Shown: positions 31,633 to 40,332, counted from the first letter of the stretch. The stretch is DNA of 44,673 nt from an uncultured Lachnospiraceae bacterium (GCA_910588845.1 CAJURU010000025.1:1-44673), one strand, 5' to 3'. The notes: a model not told the origin generated them from the sequence alone. Translations and numbers: made by a program.

Positions 31633-31708
31633 TTGACATAATTATAATCTCTCCTTATAATTATGATTAAGCTGCAACATAATTATAAAGAAATGCAAGT
31701 TATAATTC
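31633..31708 (+). promoter_or_regulatory. Consensus promoter and inverted-repeat operator of the LysR gene
   Basis: TTGACA (31633-31638), 17 bases, TATAAT (31656-31661): both elements are perfect. The inverted repeat CATAATTATAA (31637-31647) and TTATAATTATG (31655-31665) overlaps both. CATAATTATAA recurs at 31678-31688, with a half match TTATAATT at 31700-31707. This should permit strong repression, probably autoregulation by LysR. Confidence 0.78.
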
Positions 31709-31738
31709 AAGCAAATTTACGGAAGATAGGAGGCAATT

Positions 31739-32635
31739 ATGGACATCAATTATGAACTATATAAAGTCTTCTATCAGGTAGCCTCTTCATTAAGTTTTTC
31801 AGAGGCCTCCAAGAAACTGTTTATTTCCCAGTCGGCAGTCAGCCAGTCTGTTAAAACACTGGAACGCAAGCTCGGGCAGCCTTTATTTATCCGCAGCACG
31901 AAGAAAGTGCAGCTCTCACAGGCGGGTCAGACCTTGCTCAAGCATGTAGAACCTGCCATTCATTTGTTAGAAAAGGGAGAGACACAACTGTTAGACGCCA
32001 ATGCGCTGGGGCTTGGACAGCTTCATATCGGAGCAAGCGACACGATATGCCGCTATTTCCTCATTCCCTATTTGAAACAGTTCCATCAACAGTTTCCAGA
32101 CGTCCCCATCAAGGTGACAAACGCGACGTCCATAGGCTGCGTAGATTTATTAACCCAGGGAAAGGCAGATTTGATTATCACCAACTATCCGAACTCACGG
32201 CTGAACGATATGTTTATCCGAAAGATCGTTGCCAACTTCCAGGATGTGTTTATTGCCAATCCCGCTTATCTCGATTTGCAGCTGGAAGAATTCTCTCTGG
32301 CGGATATAAAAAATTATCCATTATTAATGTTGGAACGCAAAAGCGCCACCAGCGAATTCTTACACAATTTGTTTTTACAGCACCAGTTAGAATTGATTCC
32401 TGAAGTAGAGCTTAACAGTAACGATTTCCTCATGGATCTGGCAAGAATTGGTCTGGGTATCGCTTTTGTTCCCGACTATTGCCTCTCCAAAGACGATGAG
32501 CTGCGTCCTTTAAAGATGAAAGAGACGATACCTAAGCGACAGATGGCAGCCGCCGTCAATCCGGGACTTTTGCTCTCTCCCGCCGCAGAAGAATTCCTAA
32601 AGCTCCTTCCGCAATTGAATGCCGACGCGCAATAG
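31739..32635 (+). CDS. LysR-family transcriptional regulator
   Basis: 298 residues. N-terminal winged helix: YKVFYQVASSLSFSEASKKLFISQSAVSQSVKTLERKLGQPLF (first part DINYELYKVFYQV; recognition helix QSAVSQSVKTLE), then the periplasmic-binding-like effector domain (LGQLHIGASDTICRYFLIPYLKQF, VDLLTQGKADLIITNYP, GLGIAFVPDYCL). Length normal. A TAGGAGG ribosome site precedes the ATG. Effector and targets unknown; the small HPr-like gene downstream may have its own control. Upstream inverted repeats support autoregulation. Confidence 0.92.
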   Translation: MDINYELYKVFYQVASSLSFSEASKKLFISQSAVSQSVKTLERKLGQPLFIRSTKKVQLSQAGQTLLKHVEPAIHLLEKGETQLLDANALGLGQLHIGASDTICRYFLIPYLKQFHQQFPDVPIKVTNATSIGCVDLLTQGKADLIITNYPNSRLNDMFIRKIVANFQDVFIANPAYLDLQLEEFSLADIKNYPLLMLERKSATSEFLHNLFLQHQLELIPEVELNSNDFLMDLARIGLGIAFVPDYCLSKDDELRPLKMKETIPKRQMAAAVNPGLLLSPAAEEFLKLLPQLNADAQ

Positions 32636-32765
32636 CAAGGATAATAGGATTAATTCTCTTATGTGCGGCAACCAATAACTTAAGGGTACTGGTTGGAAGC
32701 TGTCATGAACAGACAGCGTCCACTGACCATACATTTAACTTTTGTATAGAAAGGAGATTTGAATT

Positions 32766-33029
32766 ATGAAACTTTTTAACGTGAAAGACACAGAAGAATT
32801 TTTTAAAGTTGTAGACCAGTGCAAAGGCACCGTGGAGCTGGTCTCCTCACAAGGCGACCGCCTGAACCTGAAATCCCAGCTCACCAAATATATTACCATC
32901 ACCAATCTTTTCAGTGATGAATCTATGATTAAAGAGCTGGAATTGGTAGCTTACGATCCGGATGATATGGAACGCCTGACACAATACATGTTCGGCACAG
33001 ATAAATTCCCCGGACCGACTGCACCGTAA
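32766..33029 (+). CDS. Small conserved protein, HPr-like in pattern
   Basis: 87 residues, AAAGGAG ribosome site. The order of elements (a first strand MKLFNVKDTEEFFKVV, then GTVELVSSQGDRLNLKSQL, LELVAYDPDDMERLTQYM) follows that of HPr, with RLNLKSQLTKYI where HPr has the Ser46 loop VDAKSIMGVM. There is no His15 motif. I recognise it as a small Firmicutes family sometimes named wrongly as polyA polymerase. HPr-like fold is inference. It is followed by a strong terminator. Confidence 0.55.
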   Translation: MKLFNVKDTEEFFKVVDQCKGTVELVSSQGDRLNLKSQLTKYITITNLFSDESMIKELELVAYDPDDMERLTQYMFGTDKFPGPTAP

Positions 33030-33043
33030 TGGGCGAAATAGGG

Positions 33044-33090
33044 AGCTGCCGCTTTATCGAACAGAAATTCGTAAAGCGGCAGCTTTATTT
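33044..33090. terminator. Strong terminator, usable both ways
   Basis: AGCTGCCGCTTTA (33044-33056) and TAAAGCGGCAGCT (33072-33084) give a perfect 13-bp stem, followed on the plus strand by TTATTTT. It ends the small HPr-like gene and, from the other side, the lipoprotein gene at 33112. Confidence 0.82.
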
Positions 33091-33111
33091 TGGTAATTTC
33101 TATAAAAGAAA

Positions 33112-33909
33112 CTATTTTTCTTCTATAGAAATTCCTATCTTTCCATTCTCTTCCTCTTTCATTCCCATAGATATATCAATTTCCTCTTTTCCTGTTTCTA
33201 ATGTAATATCCTCCTCTTTTTCTGATTCTGAAGAATTGATTTCATAAATTTCTTCCGCCTGCAATATATTCTCTTTTTCAACCTCTGGAATGTCGCTTTC
33301 ATATTCTACAATTGATTTTACGCAAATATCAAAATACTCATCATCTGAATTTGGCCGGCTCAATGCAACCATTCCATTATTACATGAAACAATACTTGGC
33401 TTCCCACTCATGCTTTCCTTACCGTCATCCAAAAAGAGGATATATGTCTCTCCCTTTTCAAGAGACGGCGTATCATCCATTGTTTCCTGATAGTATTCAC
33501 CATCTAATTCATAAATCGCGCAACTTTCCTGTACTTGAAATTCATTCCCCTCAGATAATTCCCCATTATTTTTGTATACTTCCAATACCCGGACAGAACG
33601 CACTGCGCAAGAACTAACTACCATTCCATATTCTTCATTATAATTTATTAAACTATTTTCTGAAGACAATTCATCTAAAACTTCTACTTTTGCTACAATT
33701 GCCGCTTCATTCTTTAATTCTTCATAGGAAAAAGTTACATATTCTGCATCAGAAGAAATCTTATTCTTCTGAGGAACATCTGCTGATGTAATCTTAGTCT
33801 GAATCTCCTGATTTTCCTGATCCGTTTGTTTTCCACATGCGCAAAAAACTAATTGCATACAGATAAATAAAAATATAAAATACTTGTTTACATTATTTCC
33901 TTTTTTCAT
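33112..33909 (-). CDS. Putative secreted lipoprotein in an AT-rich block
   Basis: 265 residues. Signal-like start MKKGNNVNKYFIFLFICMQL with a Cys in FCACGKQ that could be lipidated, although the lipobox is imperfect. After a Gln/Glu/Ser linker a domain begins near 50 (VTFSYEELKNEAAIVAKVEVLDEL, RSVRVLEVYKNNGELSEGNEF, LEKGETYILFLDD), a beta-rich pattern met in uncharacterised Clostridia lipoproteins. The last ~45 residues are very acidic. It directly follows the metalloprotease gene (2 bases). Function unknown; a partner or inhibitor of that protease is a guess. Confidence 0.62.
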   Translation of the reverse strand: MKKGNNVNKYFIFLFICMQLVFCACGKQTDQENQEIQTKITSADVPQKNKISSDAEYVTFSYEELKNEAAIVAKVEVLDELSSENSLINYNEEYGMVVSSCAVRSVRVLEVYKNNGELSEGNEFQVQESCAIYELDGEYYQETMDDTPSLEKGETYILFLDDGKESMSGKPSIVSCNNGMVALSRPNSDDEYFDICVKSIVEYESDIPEVEKENILQAEEIYEINSSESEKEEDITLETGKEEIDISMGMKEEENGKIGISIEEK

Positions 33910-33910
33910 A

Positions 33911-34453
33911 TTATTGCCCCCATTTCTTTTTCAACCATTCTTTATCTTTATCTGATAATTTTATATAATCTTTTACTCCTTGCTTCATAATATCACTTTT
34001 TCCCTTCGTATGTGATAATGATAAAGCATGGCCAACTTCATGAGTTATTGTTGCTTGTATAGATTTTGAGTTTTTTGAAAACTTACTACTCGAATATACA
34101 ATACAAAGTGCTAAATCCCATTTTTTATCATGCGAAACTTTTTTTCCTTTATATGTATAATATGTTTGACCTAAAGCTGTTTTACTTGGTGGGGAAATTT
34201 GGCCAATACTAACATTAATTCCTTTATTTCTCATATAATCCCCACCATATGATAATGAAACGTTATTTGATATTTTATTCCATCGTCTAACTGCTTTTTT
34301 AGCTGTTATTAAATTAACAAATGATTCATTTAATATGATGTTATATTTCTTCTTTGCTGATGTAAAACCACCGGAAAAATTTCCTGCAAATACATTTGTA
34401 GTAGTTAAACATACCATTAAAATAGATAAAATAATAATCTTCATTTTCTTCAT
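33911..34453 (-). CDS. Small secreted matrixin-type zinc metalloprotease
   Basis: 180 residues. A signal peptide (KKMKIIILSILMVCLTTT...VFA) is followed by a ~155-residue matrixin domain. The zinc-binding motif ITHEVGHALSLSH (HExxHxxxxxH) and the Met-turn SDIMKQG are complete. VRRWNKISNNVSLSYG is the N-terminal helix of this fold. It should cleave proteins outside the cell. The ATG at 34453 is preceded by AGAGGTG; a GTG three codons upstream is possible. The gene sits between a lipoprotein and an SH3b protein in AT-rich DNA unlike its surroundings. Confidence 0.83.
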   Translation of the reverse strand: MKKMKIIILSILMVCLTTTNVFAGNFSGGFTSAKKKYNIILNESFVNLITAKKAVRRWNKISNNVSLSYGGDYMRNKGINVSIGQISPPSKTALGQTYYTYKGKKVSHDKKWDLALCIVYSSSKFSKNSKSIQATITHEVGHALSLSHTKGKSDIMKQGVKDYIKLSDKDKEWLKKKWGQ

Positions 34454-34508
34454 CTTCTTCACACCTCTTTCTGTATTTTTGCAGGTTGAACTGCCAGAGA
34501 CTTTTGTC

Positions 34509-34892
34509 TTAAACCGCTTTTTTTATGCAGCTTGCAGAAATATAATGCCACTTGCTATTAACTTTAAATTTTGCCCATCCATTACTAATTGACCTTACCC
34601 AAACAATATCATTCTTGTACAAAATTCCTAAAGAAGAATATCTTGTTCCTGGTCCGGATCTCATAGTAGCTTTATTCACACTGACCTTATATTTCGTGGT
34701 AAAAAATCCTTTCGTCTTGTTTTCCCCCGGAAATATGCTTTCGGAATGATTTTCTGATACATCAAAAAATCCTCCTGCCCTTACATTTTCAATTGCTCTT
34801 GCAGGCATGTCAGCAGCGTATGTTGTATTCCCGGATAACCATATGCTCATAGCTAATACCCCACTACAAAAAAGTGCCGTTCTTTTCCTCAT
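34509..34892 (-). CDS. Secreted SH3b-domain protein
   Basis: 127 residues. Signal peptide MRKRTALFCSGVLAMSIWLSG ... TYAAD, a linker, then one bacterial SH3 domain from about 70 (SVNKATMRSGPGTRYSSLGIL, IVWVRSISNGWAKFKV, WHYISASCI). Such domains bind cell-wall peptides and often accompany secreted hydrolases; here the metalloprotease gene follows downstream. AGGAGG precedes the ATG. Gene is AT-rich like its neighbours. Confidence 0.78.
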   Translation of the reverse strand: MRKRTALFCSGVLAMSIWLSGNTTYAADMPARAIENVRAGGFFDVSENHSESIFPGENKTKGFFTTKYKVSVNKATMRSGPGTRYSSLGILYKNDIVWVRSISNGWAKFKVNSKWHYISASCIKKAV

Positions 34893-34959
34893 TTTTATCC
34901 TCCTGTTTCTATAAATTTTAGGCTAATTTTAATATATCACAAACTTCTTAATATACATC

Positions 34960-34988
34960 TTAAGAAATCTAAAGAAATATAAAGAACG
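34960..34988. promoter_or_regulatory. Three 10-bp direct repeats, candidate response-regulator site
   Basis: TTAAGAAATC, TAAAGAAATA and TAAAGAACGC follow one another without gaps between the divergent SH3b gene and the response regulator at 35130. The tandem layout is that of OmpR-type sites, so autoregulation or control of the protease block is plausible. Confidence 0.45.
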
Positions 34989-35129
34989 CTTCTTGTCGCT
35001 TCGTTCTATGATATGATAAAGCTAATATAAGTGCGAAAACTTGATTTATTCATAGCACAAGCACCTTTTTAATGTTATCATTATGATGATAGACTAAATT
35101 AAGCAAACTAAGAAAGCCAGGAAGAGACG

Positions 35130-35831
35130 ATGAATAAAAACATTCTAATTATTGAAGATGATTCCGATATTCGTGAGGGAATAAAAATCTTACTAGAAGG
35201 AGAAGGATTTCTTGTAGACGAAGCGGGTAATGGCAAAGAAGGACTGGAAAAACTATCTGCAAAAACAAATTTAGTTATCCTGGATATTATGATGCCAGGT
35301 ATATCCGGTTTGAAAGTATGTGAAGAAATCAGAAAATTTTCTTATGTGCCAATTTTATTCCTGACTGCCAAATCAGAAGAATCCGATAAGCTCATAGGTT
35401 TTATGGCGGGTGCTGACGATTACCTTATAAAACCATTCTCCTATACGGAATTGTTTGTCCGAGTAAAATCTCTGCTTCGCCGGAATCAAATATATGACAA
35501 TAGTGATACCTGTCAGGATGAGGCAAAAGATGAATGGATCGAAAACCATCAGATACGAATCAACACCTCCCATAATGCAGTATTTTTACATGACATAGAA
35601 ATACAATTAACGGAGATTGAATATCATATACTTTTGCTTATGATGCGTTATCCAACAAAAACTTTCTCCATACAAAATCTTTATGAAAGTATCTGGGAAG
35701 AACCTTTTATGAACAACTCTGCAAATACTATTATGGTGCATATAAGAAATTTGCGCACAAAAGTTGAAGAAAATCCACAAAAACCTAAAATAATTAAGAC
35801 CATATGGGGAAAGGGGTACCGCCTTGGATAA
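35130..35831 (+). CDS. OmpR-family response regulator
   Basis: 233 residues: receiver (IIEDDSDIREG, phosphoacceptor Asp in LVILDIMMPGISG, YLIKPFSYTE lysine) and winged helix (IQLTEIEYHILLLMMRY ... NTIMVHIRNLRTKVEENP). Its stop overlaps the start of the kinase gene (TTG at 35824), so they form a co-translated pair. AT-rich codon use resembles the secreted-protein block upstream and differs from the flanking genes, suggesting they arrived together. Confidence 0.88.
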   Translation: MNKNILIIEDDSDIREGIKILLEGEGFLVDEAGNGKEGLEKLSAKTNLVILDIMMPGISGLKVCEEIRKFSYVPILFLTAKSEESDKLIGFMAGADDYLIKPFSYTELFVRVKSLLRRNQIYDNSDTCQDEAKDEWIENHQIRINTSHNAVFLHDIEIQLTEIEYHILLLMMRYPTKTFSIQNLYESIWEEPFMNNSANTIMVHIRNLRTKVEENPQKPKIIKTIWGKGYRLG

Positions 35832-37146
35832 ATTTCATATCAAGACTCTTACTGCGAAACTCATTCTCCTGCTTTTAATTAGTTTCTGCATAGCTACTTC
35901 TATCTTTTTGTCACTTTTCTTTATGGGAACCAATCTGCTCGATGAATATTTTCTCTGTTCAGATTTTATTTACAATGCGGAAACTGTATATATTGCGGAT
36001 TTACAAGATTATGTCCGCAAAAACAATTTATCTGCCTACAATATAGAACAGCTAGGAGAATGGGCGCACAGAAAGGGAATCAGCCATTTTACAGTTTCAC
36101 GTAACAGAGTCTTAATTTACGACAGCGCCTATTCAGACAGCGTAGTTTTAGGAGAAGCAGAAACAGGCGCTATTCACCTTAATTGGCAATATTTCCATTC
36201 TATATCCTTTTCTGATGGTGATGCCGATGTATATATTTACGCAGACTATGAAATAAGATATTATTTGTTATTCTACATAGTCAATATAATTGTCAGTGTA
36301 TCCATATGGCTCTTACTTTTTGCGCTTGCCATCCGCAAAGAAATCAAATACATTCAGGAGCTCAGCTACAGTATCACTCAAATTGGACTCGGTGAGTTAA
36401 ACCTTGAAGTTCCTGTAAAAAGAAATGACGAATTGGGCATTCTTGCCCATGGTCTAAATCAGATGCGGATAACCATTATACAAAAAGAGGAAAAAGAACG
36501 GACAATGAAATTGTCCCAAGAAAAACTTGTGCTTGGCATGGCTCATGATTTAAGAACCCCCTTGACTGGTCTTATGACGTTTCTTGAGATAGCAAAAAAG
36601 CAGACTTCACTCATCGAATGTAATAACTATATTGACAAAGCTTATGTTAAGACCACGCAGATCCGTGATCTTTCCAATCAACTTTTTGAGTTCTTCCTGA
36701 TTACTTCTGAACAGCCAATAAAGCTTGAGGAACCAGAAAATGTAGAATATTCTCTTGGGGAGTATCTATCCGAACTTTGCGGCCTTCTTCAATTAGATAA
36801 TTTCTCATTTGCAATAGATGGGCTTTACTGGGAACAGGTACAAATACAAATATGCACTGATTATATGGGAAGGATTATAAATAATATTATCTCAAATATA
36901 AAAAAATACGCGGATCAGATGGCGCCGATTCAATTATATACCGAGTATGACACAAAATATGCCGCTATTACGATCCAAAATAAGCCGCTTAAACCAAATC
37001 AATATGTACAAGGCACAGGCATAGGCGTAAACAATATCCGCACTATGATGTCACAAATGAATGGAATATGCAATGTCAGCATAAAGCCACATTGCTATTC
37101 CATCACATTACGTTTCCCGATTGTTACAATTGAAAACAATACTTGA
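35824..37146 (+). CDS. Sensor histidine kinase paired with regulator at 35130
   Basis: 440 residues. Membrane helices at about 10-35 and 148-170 bracket an outside domain (EYFLCSDFIYNAETVYIAD). A HAMP region follows (LNLEVPVKRNDELGILAHGLNQM) and then the kinase core: MAHDLRTPLTGLMTFLEIA with the His, RIINNIISNIKKYAD, and GTGIGVNNIRTMMSQMNG. It starts with TTG, with AAAGGGG eight bases upstream, inside the end of the regulator gene. The ligand is unknown; the divergent protease/SH3b genes are possible targets. Confidence 0.85.
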   Translation: MDKFHIKTLTAKLILLLLISFCIATSIFLSLFFMGTNLLDEYFLCSDFIYNAETVYIADLQDYVRKNNLSAYNIEQLGEWAHRKGISHFTVSRNRVLIYDSAYSDSVVLGEAETGAIHLNWQYFHSISFSDGDADVYIYADYEIRYYLLFYIVNIIVSVSIWLLLFALAIRKEIKYIQELSYSITQIGLGELNLEVPVKRNDELGILAHGLNQMRITIIQKEEKERTMKLSQEKLVLGMAHDLRTPLTGLMTFLEIAKKQTSLIECNNYIDKAYVKTTQIRDLSNQLFEFFLITSEQPIKLEEPENVEYSLGEYLSELCGLLQLDNFSFAIDGLYWEQVQIQICTDYMGRIINNIISNIKKYADQMAPIQLYTEYDTKYAAITIQNKPLKPNQYVQGTGIGVNNIRTMMSQMNGICNVSIKPHCYSITLRFPIVTIENNT

Positions 37147-37165
37147 AAACAGGATTAAGCCTTAG

Positions 37166-37936
37166 TTACAAATTCTTCTTATTGAACACAACCACAGAAA
37201 AAATACTTTGCATTACAATAAGCGCGAGCAAAATCAGTACCGACCACAAGTAATCCCCGACGTCTACATTCCCGGTCAACAAATTGGGCGCCTGCAAAAG
37301 ATATGACGGCACATACTCTTTTACCGCTGGAAACAGCCCCAGTAAATAGGATGCGCCAAACGCAGCTCCTAACGCGAGCATCACCGAACCAGCAGAATTG
37401 CAGAAGACGGAGGCCAATCCAAGGACAGAAATCAACCACAAGCCAAACAGATAAAAGCAGACAGCGGAAAAAAATACATTGTGCACCACACTGTTATCCC
37501 AAAAGTAGGCGTTGTAACCGAACGTAATACCGTAACATGTCAGACAACCCAACGTCCAAATTATCATCATAACACTCTCTTTAGAGACAAAAATTTTCCA
37601 CCGCTTCAGCCCTTTCGTCACGACATTGATGAGTGTTCCCTTTTGATACTCTGTCGTGAAGATTCCACTGAACAAAATAAGAAATACAATCAACGCCATC
37701 GGCATATTCTTAAAAAACTGTACCCAGGAGGTCAATGCATCGACATCCACCGTGGTTATTGCCATACCGCTCTCGGCTAGCTGTTCCGACATCATCTCCA
37801 TCATCCAGGGCGTCATTTTCGCAATCACCGGATTCATAATGCCAAACAGGCAGAAGATAATGATAAGTATGAGCAGCCTGCCTGTCCGTAACTGCTCTAA
37901 AATTTCTTTTTTCGTAAATGCTGCAAATTGTTTCAA
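37166..37936 (-). CDS. ABC-2 type permease
   Basis: 256 residues, about six membrane helices. FTKKEILEQLRTGRLLILIIIFCLFGIMNPVI begins it (TKKEILEQLRTGR is the cytoplasmic start), then an outside loop to about 75, and FTTEYQKGTLINVVTKGLKRWKIF, the coupling loop typical of ABC-2 permeases. The ATG overlaps the ATPase stop by four bases (ATGA). It works with the ATPase at 37933. The 3' end meets the kinase gene convergently with only 19 bases between. Confidence 0.85.
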   Translation of the reverse strand: MKQFAAFTKKEILEQLRTGRLLILIIIFCLFGIMNPVIAKMTPWMMEMMSEQLAESGMAITTVDVDALTSWVQFFKNMPMALIVFLILFSGIFTTEYQKGTLINVVTKGLKRWKIFVSKESVMMIIWTLGCLTCYGITFGYNAYFWDNSVVHNVFFSAVCFYLFGLWLISVLGLASVFCNSAGSVMLALGAAFGASYLLGLFPAVKEYVPSYLLQAPNLLTGNVDVGDYLWSVLILLALIVMQSIFSVVVFNKKNL

Positions 37937-38841
37937 TTTTGAACCACCTCCAGAAACAAATCTTCCAATGTCGGCTCCAACTGCTCGAGACGCTGTACGG
38001 AAATATTGTTTTGTAGTAACATTTCCATAACTGAAGCCATCCCTCTCCCACCCGGAGAAATCACAACTTTCGCCGCTTCCGTCTGTATACAGCCCTCATA
38101 AAGTCCGGAAAAACGCTGCGCATCCTCCGACCTGAAAAATTCAATTTCAATACGTTCACTTCTGCGGACACCCCTGATTTCATCTAATGTCCCATTGAGC
38201 GCAATACTTCCTTCATGTAGAAACGCAATCCTGTCACAGATGCGCTCCACATCCGAAAGGATATGAGTAGAAAACAGAACTGTCGTATGCTCCTTCACGG
38301 AATGCAGGATATCGAGAATTTCCTTCCTGCCAACCGGATCAAGCGCGGACGTTGGCTCATCACAGATAAGCAGCTTTGGACTATTCATCAACGCCTGCGC
38401 GATTCCAAGTCTCTGCCTCATGCCACGGGAAAATCCACGGATGCGTTTCTTAACGCTCCCCAACCCAACCAGCTCTAATAATTGCCATGATTTCTCTTTC
38501 GCATCCTCCCGGTTCATACCCGCTATCTGCCCGCACATTTGAAGATACTCTGCCGGCGTCATAAAGCTATAGAATTCCGGCACGTCCGGCAGGTAGCCGA
38601 TAAAGCGGTTTGCGGCATTTTCGCCGAAACAAACCTTCTCATTGTTTACTAAAATTTCCCCACTATCAGCTCTCAATAAACCAAGCGCCATCTTCATTGT
38701 CGTTGTTTTGCCTGCGCCATTTTGCCCGACAAACCCAAAAACGGAATGCTCCGGCACGGTAAAACACAAATCTTTGATTACTTTGTTGCTCCCAAAGGAT
38801 TTACTGACATGGGAGATTTCTAAAATATTCACATTTATCAC
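37933..38841 (-). CDS. ABC transporter ATP-binding protein
   Basis: About 302 residues. Walker A GQNGAGKTTTMKM, signature GFSRGMRQRLGIAQ, Walker B LLICDEPTSALDP, H-loop LFSTHILSD; a ~75-residue C-terminal accessory domain follows. The start is GTG at 38841 (overlapping the TGA of the membrane-protein gene) or GTG at 38832; both lie after GGAAGGAAGAG and the choice is open. Upstream in-frame codons lie within the previous gene. Substrate unknown; the class commonly handles peptides, antibiotics or Na+. Confidence 0.86.
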   Translation of the reverse strand: MINVNILEISHVSKSFGSNKVIKDLCFTVPEHSVFGFVGQNGAGKTTTMKMALGLLRADSGEILVNNEKVCFGENAANRFIGYLPDVPEFYSFMTPAEYLQMCGQIAGMNREDAKEKSWQLLELVGLGSVKKRIRGFSRGMRQRLGIAQALMNSPKLLICDEPTSALDPVGRKEILDILHSVKEHTTVLFSTHILSDVERICDRIAFLHEGSIALNGTLDEIRGVRRSERIEIEFFRSEDAQRFSGLYEGCIQTEAAKVVISPGGRGMASVMEMLLQNNISVQRLEQLEPTLEDLFLEVVQN

Positions 38842-39050
38842 TCTTCCTTCCTGCCCAAAACAAAGTAGAGAATCGGGCCGACAAAATTCATACCGATAAG
38901 CGTAACCACAATCCACACCGTACGGTTTCCATATTTGTAATTCTCATGTGTCAGTATATGCCAAAGCGTATATCCCAAAAGTATAAATTGTACAATAATT
39001 AATGGGAGCAAAAACGGCAACATTTCTGAAATATTTATATTTGCATTCAT
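38838..39050 (-). CDS. PLDc_N-like small membrane protein
   Basis: 70 residues with two membrane helices (MLPFLLPLIIVQFILLGYTLW and VWIVVTLIGMNFVGPILYFVLG) ending RKEE. This is the short phospholipase D N-terminal-like domain that is often encoded on its own next to ABC transporters in Firmicutes. It likely accompanies the ABC complex. Overlaps the next gene by four bases and follows the XRE gene by 49 bases; AGGAGG precedes the ATG. Confidence 0.75.
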   Translation of the reverse strand: MNANINISEMLPFLLPLIIVQFILLGYTLWHILTHENYKYGNRTVWIVVTLIGMNFVGPILYFVLGRKEE

Positions 39051-39099
39051 CTTTTACGTCCTCCTGACTTTGCATTTTATCCCCGTAAATAATATGGCT

Positions 39100-40218
39100 T
39101 TACTTGATTTCCTTCAATTCTTTCTTTAAGATTTCAAAACCCGTTTCCCCTTTCAGAAACGCGAACAATGGGCTTTCCAGGGAATATTTTACTTCCTCTA
39201 AAACGAGCTGCCTGCTCCTTGGCGCGCCAGCGCCGCCCTGCGCCTGGCCAAACCACTCCTCAATCTTATTAAAATACGCGTCCCCATGCAAAAACAATAA
39301 ATCTGTCGAGAATAATTCCTCAATACACCGGACATACCGCTTAATATGCGCAAGCGATTTTTCCTTCTGCCCATGATGCGCATAACATAGCGCAGCCCGA
39401 TACTCAAAGCCGGCAATAAGATTGGGATTGAGTTTACCCAGATGATATATTTCCTCCACCTTTCCGATACGCTCTATCGTCGTCTCACAGTCCTTTCGAT
39501 TATCCATGTGCACCGAGATATACTCTGCCGCGGCGCCCACTAATGACAGCAGGGAATTGTACATACTTATTTGCATAAAACTTTCTGCCTTGTCATTCTC
39601 TCCCGCCATCTTGTACGCTTGCACCAAGACAATCCCGCTCTGCCCCATCAACCTGTCCGGCCTCGACATCTCCTCTAAAGCGTCCACGACCTCCGCTGTC
39701 CGGCCAAGCTGCAAATGAACCATCGCCTGTAAGACAATCACATCATCTGAAATCCTCACATCACGGCAGTTCTCCTTGATATGCTCGCACAACCCCGTTA
39801 TGGCGACAAGTATTTCTGACTGCCTCGTCTTGCCTTCTGCCAGCATAAAATGATTCAGCCACAGAATACACACCTGAAAGAGAAAGGGATAGCAGGAATA
39901 ATATTTCTTTACATAAGTCTGTGTCTCTGCCATCACCGCTTCAAAAGAACCTTCGGCAAATTTGCCGGCAAACTCCTGGTACCATTTTTGAATCTGCTCC
40001 TTCGACAACTGCGGGACATACCCTAGCAATTCGTCCACCGTAATATCGAAAAAAGCTGCAAGCCGCGGCAGAATAACAATATCCGGCATACTCTGACCTG
40101 TCTCCCATTTGGAGACCGACGCTTTCGTAACGCCGATAAATTCAGCCAGCCGCTCCTGCGTAATCTTCTTCTCATGGCGCAGCCGCACAATATTGCCCGC
40201 GATATTCAAACCATCCAT
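39100..40218 (-). CDS. XRE-family regulator with TPR-like C-terminal domain
   Basis: 372 residues. Helix-turn-helix at about 5-60 (IVRLRHEKKITQERLAEFIGV, TKASVSKWETGQSMPDI, FFDITVDELLGY). The remaining 300 residues are helical TPR-like repeats (AEGSFEAVMAETQTYV, LQLGRTAEVVDALEEM, AHHGQKEKSLAHIKRYV), which in RRNPP-like regulators bind peptides; a peptide role here is only inferred. ATG at 40218 is chosen with AGGAGG 11 bases away; the GTG at 40230 is too close to it. First gene of the XRE-PLDc_N-ABC operon. Confidence 0.85.
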   Translation of the reverse strand: MDGLNIAGNIVRLRHEKKITQERLAEFIGVTKASVSKWETGQSMPDIVILPRLAAFFDITVDELLGYVPQLSKEQIQKWYQEFAGKFAEGSFEAVMAETQTYVKKYYSCYPFLFQVCILWLNHFMLAEGKTRQSEILVAITGLCEHIKENCRDVRISDDVIVLQAMVHLQLGRTAEVVDALEEMSRPDRLMGQSGIVLVQAYKMAGENDKAESFMQISMYNSLLSLVGAAAEYISVHMDNRKDCETTIERIGKVEEIYHLGKLNPNLIAGFEYRAALCYAHHGQKEKSLAHIKRYVRCIEELFSTDLLFLHGDAYFNKIEEWFGQAQGGAGAPRSRQLVLEEVKYSLESPLFAFLKGETGFEILKKELKEIK

Positions 40219-40303
40219 ATCTGAGCACACCTCCTACTGCAATGGATTGTGGTTCTAATTCCCCACACCGGGTTTATGCATATTACCTCGCGTTTACGGT
40301 ATC

Positions 40304-40332
40304 AGTATACTCGCATTGGCAGATAGACACAA
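40304..40332 (-). promoter_or_regulatory. Promoter of the XRE-ABC operon
   Basis: On the minus strand TTGTGT (40332-40327), 17 bases, TATACT (40309-40304). The -10 lies in the palindrome AGTATACT, a possible operator. Confidence 0.55.
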
